A stretch of 64,000 nucleotides of DNA from Dendrophyllia cribrosa (lineage: Eukaryota; Cnidaria; Anthozoa; Scleractinia; Dendrophylliidae). Where the stretch lies: positions 34,054,176 to 34,118,175 of the forward strand of contig JAJLRJ010000010.1 of NCBI GenBank assembly GCA_024195265.1, read 5' to 3'. Positions within the stretch are counted from its first letter, which is position 1. The number at the start of each line of letters is the position of its first letter. This document shows positions 60,038 through 64,000 of the stretch, piece after piece. The notes under the pieces were generated by a model. That model saw only the letters and a list, made by a program, of their open reading frames with translations, was not told the origin of the DNA and did no database searches. Both the position numbers and the translations under genes were made by a program.

Positions 60038-63000
60038 TTGAGAAATAAACGGTGATATTCCAATGAAAAATAAACAGTGGTATTCCTATGGATACTGAGA
60101 AATAAGCAGTGACTGATGTGGCAAATGTAAATAAATAAAACTAAAAAAAAACAATTCCTATGAATATTGAGCAATAAACGGTGATATTCCCATCATGGAT
60201 ATTGAGAAATAAACGGTGATATTCGTATGAATATTGAGAAATAAACGGTGATATTCCTATGGATATTGAGAAATAAACGGTGATATTCCCATGGATATTT
60301 AGAAATAAACGGTGATTTTATTCCTATGGATATTGAGAAATAAACGGTGATATTCCCATGGATATTTAGAAATAAACGGTGATATTCCTATGGATATTGA
60401 AAAATAAACAGTGATATTCCTATGGATATTGAGAAATAAACGGTGATATTCCCATGGATATTTAGAAAAAAACGGTGATATTCCTATGGATATTGAGAAA
60501 TAAACAGTGATATTCCTATGGATATTGAGAAATAAACGGTGATATTCCTATGGATATTGAGAAATAAACAGTGATATTCCCATGGATATTTAGAAATAAA
60601 CGGTGATATTCCTATGGATATTGAGAAATAAACGGTGATATTCCCATGGATATTTAGAAATAAACGGTGATATTCCTATGGATATTTAGAAATAAACGGT
60701 GATATTCCTATGGATATTGAGAAATAAACGGTGATATTCCCATGGATATTTAGAAATAAACGGTGATATTCCCATGGATATTTAGAAATAAACGGTGATA
60801 TTCCCATGGATATTTAGAAATAAACGGTGATATTCCTATGGATTAATTGAGAAATAAACAGTGATATTCCTATGGATATTGAGAAATAAACGGTGATATT
60901 CCTATGGATATTGAGAAATAATAAACGGTGATATTCCCATGGATATTTAGAAATAAACGGTGATATTCCTATGGATATTGAGAAATAAACGGTGATATTC
61001 CCATGGATATTTAGAAATAAACGGTGATATTCCTATGGATATTGAGAAATAAACAGTGATAATTCCTATGGATATTGAGAAATAAACAGTGATATTCCTA
61101 TGGATATTGAGAAATAAACGGTGATATTCCCATGGATATTTAGAAATAAACGGTGATATTCCTATGGATATTGAGAAATAAACAGTGATATTCCTATGGA
61201 TATTGAGAAATAAACGGTGATATTCCTATGGATATTGAGAAATAAACAGTGATATTCCTATGGATATTGAGAAATAAACAGTGATATTCCTATGGATATT
61301 GAGAAATAAACAGTGATATTCCTATGGATATTTAGAAATAAACGGTGATATTCCTATGGATATTGAGAAATAAACAGTGATATTCCTATGGATATTGAGA
61401 AATAAACGGTTTCCTATGGATATTGAGAAATAAACGGTGATATTCCCATGGATATTTAGAAATAAACGGTGATATTCCTATGGATATTGAGAAATAAACG
61501 GTGATATTCCCATGGATATTTAGAAATAAACGGTGATATTCCTATGGATATTGAGAAATAAACAGTGATATTCCTATGGATATTTAGAAATAAACAGTGA
61601 TATTCCCATGGATATTTAGAAATAAACGGTGATATTCCTATGGATATTGAGAAATAAACGGTGATATTCCCATGGATATTTAGAAATAAACGGTGATATT
61701 CCTATGGATATTGAGAAATAAACAGTGATATTCCTATGGATATTGAGAAATAAACGGTGATATTCCCATGGATATTTAGAAAAAAACGGTAATATTCCTA
61801 TGGATATTGAGAAATAAACAGTGATATTCCTATGGATATTGAGAAATAAACGGTGATATTCCTATGGATATTGAGAAATAAACAGTGATATTCCCATGGA
61901 TATTTAGAAAGAAACGGTGATATTCCTATGGATATTGAGAAATAAACGGTGATATTCCCATGGATATTTAGAAATAAACGGTGATATTCCCATGGATATT
62001 TAGAAATAAACGGTGATATTCCTATGGATTAATTGAGAAATAAACAGTGATATTCCTATGGATATTTAGAAATAAACAGTGATATTCCCATGGATATTTA
62101 GAAATAAACGGTGATATTCCTATGGATATTGAGAAATAAACGGTGATATTCCCATGGATATTTAGAAATAAACGGTGATATTCCTATGGATATTGAGAAA
62201 TAAACAGTGATATTCCTATGGATATTGAGAAATAAACGGTGATATTCCCATGGATATTTAGAAAAAAACGGTGATATTCCTATGGATATTGAGAAATAAA
62301 CAGTGATATTCCTATGGATATAGAGAAATAAACGGTGATATTCCTATGGATATTGAGAAATAAACAGTGATATTCCCATGGATATTTAGAAAGAAACGGT
62401 GATATTCCTATGGATATTGAGAAATAAACGGTGATATTCCCATGGATATTTAGAAATAAACGGTGATATTCCCATGGATATTTAGAAATAAACGGTGATA
62501 TTCCTATGGATTAATTGAGAAATAAACAGTGATATTCCTATGGATATTGAGAAATAAACGGTGATATTCCTATGGATATTGAGAAATAATAAACGGTGAT
62601 ATTCCCATGGATATTTAGAAATAAACGGTGATATTCCTATGGATATTGAGAAATAAACGGTGATATTCCCATGGATATTTAGAAATAAACGGTGATATTC
62701 CTATGGATATTGAGAAATAAACAGTGATAATTCCTATGGATATTGAGAAATAAACAGTGATATTCCTATGGATATTGAGAAATAAACGGTGATATTCCCA
62801 TGGATATTTAGAAATAAACGGTGATATTCCTATGGATATTGAGAAATAAACAGTGATATTCCAATGGATATTGAGAAATAAACGGTGATATTCCTATGGA
62901 TATTGAGAAATAAACAGTGATATTCCTATGGATATTGAGAAATAAACAGTGATATTCCTATGGATATTGAGAAATAAACAGTGATATTCCTATGGATATT

Positions 63001-64000
63001 TAGAAATAAACGGTGATATTCCTATGGATATTGAGAAATAAACAGTGATATTCCTATGGATATTGAGAAATAAACGGTTTCCTATGGATATTGAGAAATA
63101 AACGGTGATATTCCCATGGATATTTAGAAATAAACGGTGATATTCCTATGGATATTGAGAAATAAACGGTGATATTCCCATGGATATTTAGAAATAAACG
63201 GTGATATTCCTATGGATATTGAGAAATAAACAGTGATATTCCTATGGATATTTAGAAATAAACAGTGATATTCCCATGGATATTTAGAAATAAACGGTGA
63301 TATTCCTATGGATATTGAGAAATAAACGGTGATATTCCCATGGATATTTAGAAATAAACGGTGATATTCCTATGGATATTGAGAAATAAACAGTGATATT
63401 CCTATGGATATTGAGAAATAAACGGTGATATTCCTATGGATATTGAGAAATAAACAGTGATATTCCTATGGATATTGAGAAATAAACGGTGATATTCCCA
63501 TGGATATTTAGAAATAAACGGTGATATTCCTATGGATATTGAGAAATAAACAGTGATATTCCTATGGATATTGAGAAATAAACGGTTTCCTATGGATATT
63601 GAGAAATAAACGGTGATATTCCCATGGATATTTAGAAATAAACGGTGATATTCCTATGGATATTGAGAAATAAACGGTGATATTCCCATGGATATTTAGA
63701 AATAAACGGTGATATTCCTATGGATATTGAGAAATAAACAGTGATATTCCTATGGATATTTAGAAATAAACAGTGATATTCCCATGGATATTTAGAAATA
63801 AACGGTGATATTCCTATGGATATTGAGAAATAAACGGTGATATTCCCATGGATATTTAGAAATAAACGGTGATATTCCTATGGATATTGAGAAATAAACA
63901 GTGATATTCCTATGGATATTGAGAAATAAACGGTGATATTCCTATGGATATTGAGAAATAATAAACGGTGATATTCCCATGGATATTTAGAAATAAACGG
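60038..64000. repeat. 32-bp satellite array, right part (runs off the window)
   Basis: Same unit as 53782-57714. Rare variants recur 1668 bp apart: the AAATAATAAACGG insertion at about 60916 and 62584, CAGTGATAATT at 61054 and 62722, and a 4-bp deletion (ACGGTTTCC) at about 61406 and 63074. This shows a large segmental duplication within the array. The first ~150 bp are degraded. Confidence 0.97.

Noticed and set aside
53782..64000. CRISPR-like or regulatory repeat array of 32 bp
   Set aside because: Contiguous tandem units without spacers; a satellite.

Overview
This is a eukaryotic, almost certainly metazoan window dominated by repeats. It has spliced genes with GT/AG introns, a LINE with a poly(A) tail, DDE cut-and-paste transposons, many MITEs with poly-C or poly-G cores, and a Frizzled-type cysteine-rich domain exon. 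The mix (IS3-like DD35E transposase, HECT ligase of the G2E3-like type, Tx1/L1-like LINE, Penelope remnant, poly-C MITEs with GGGTACTC-type ends) most resembles a cnidarian, probably a stony coral. That assignment is inference from remembered families, not a database result.

Layout. 0.2-13.6 kb: a ~118-bp satellite holds a 452-bp MITE and is split by an ~11-kb, 5'-truncated LINE on the minus strand. The 3' UTR of this LINE contains ~9.3 kb (about 405 copies) of a 23-bp minisatellite, ending in AATAAA and poly(A). 13.9-28.6 kb: two facing ends that share CACAGGGTGAAATAAGG enclose a 98-bp tandem repeat, an orphan exon, about 15 copies of a 217-bp satellite, and a complete 7.58-kb DNA transposon (20524-28102). 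That transposon has ~465-bp terminal inverted repeats and a 6-bp target duplication. 28.6-53.2 kb: AT-rich intergenic DNA with about ten MITE-like elements and a few gene pieces. These pieces are a secreted-type first exon, a partial gene with a Frizzled domain, a 32-codon first exon, a mucin-like membrane protein exon and a Penelope 3' end. 53.8-64 kb: a 32-bp satellite array runs off the window. It is interrupted by a 1.28-kb hAT deletion derivative and a 2.3-kb element flanked by TA.

The most interesting system is the 7.58-kb transposon. Two genes converge on each other: an intact 489-aa IS3-type DDE transposase (D233, D290, E325) and a five-exon HECT E3 ubiquitin ligase with a CUE-like ubiquitin-binding segment. 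The HECT exons join in phase at every junction, but exon 4 carries one internal frameshift. Both start codons lie just inside the two inverted repeats, so both genes are probably driven by the same duplicated terminal promoter. A palindromic poly(A) signal lies between the two genes.

Most open reading frames in the satellites, poly-G/poly-C runs and antisense strands are artefacts and are not annotated. Exon boundaries are read by eye from GT/AG sites and phase, with no transcript evidence.
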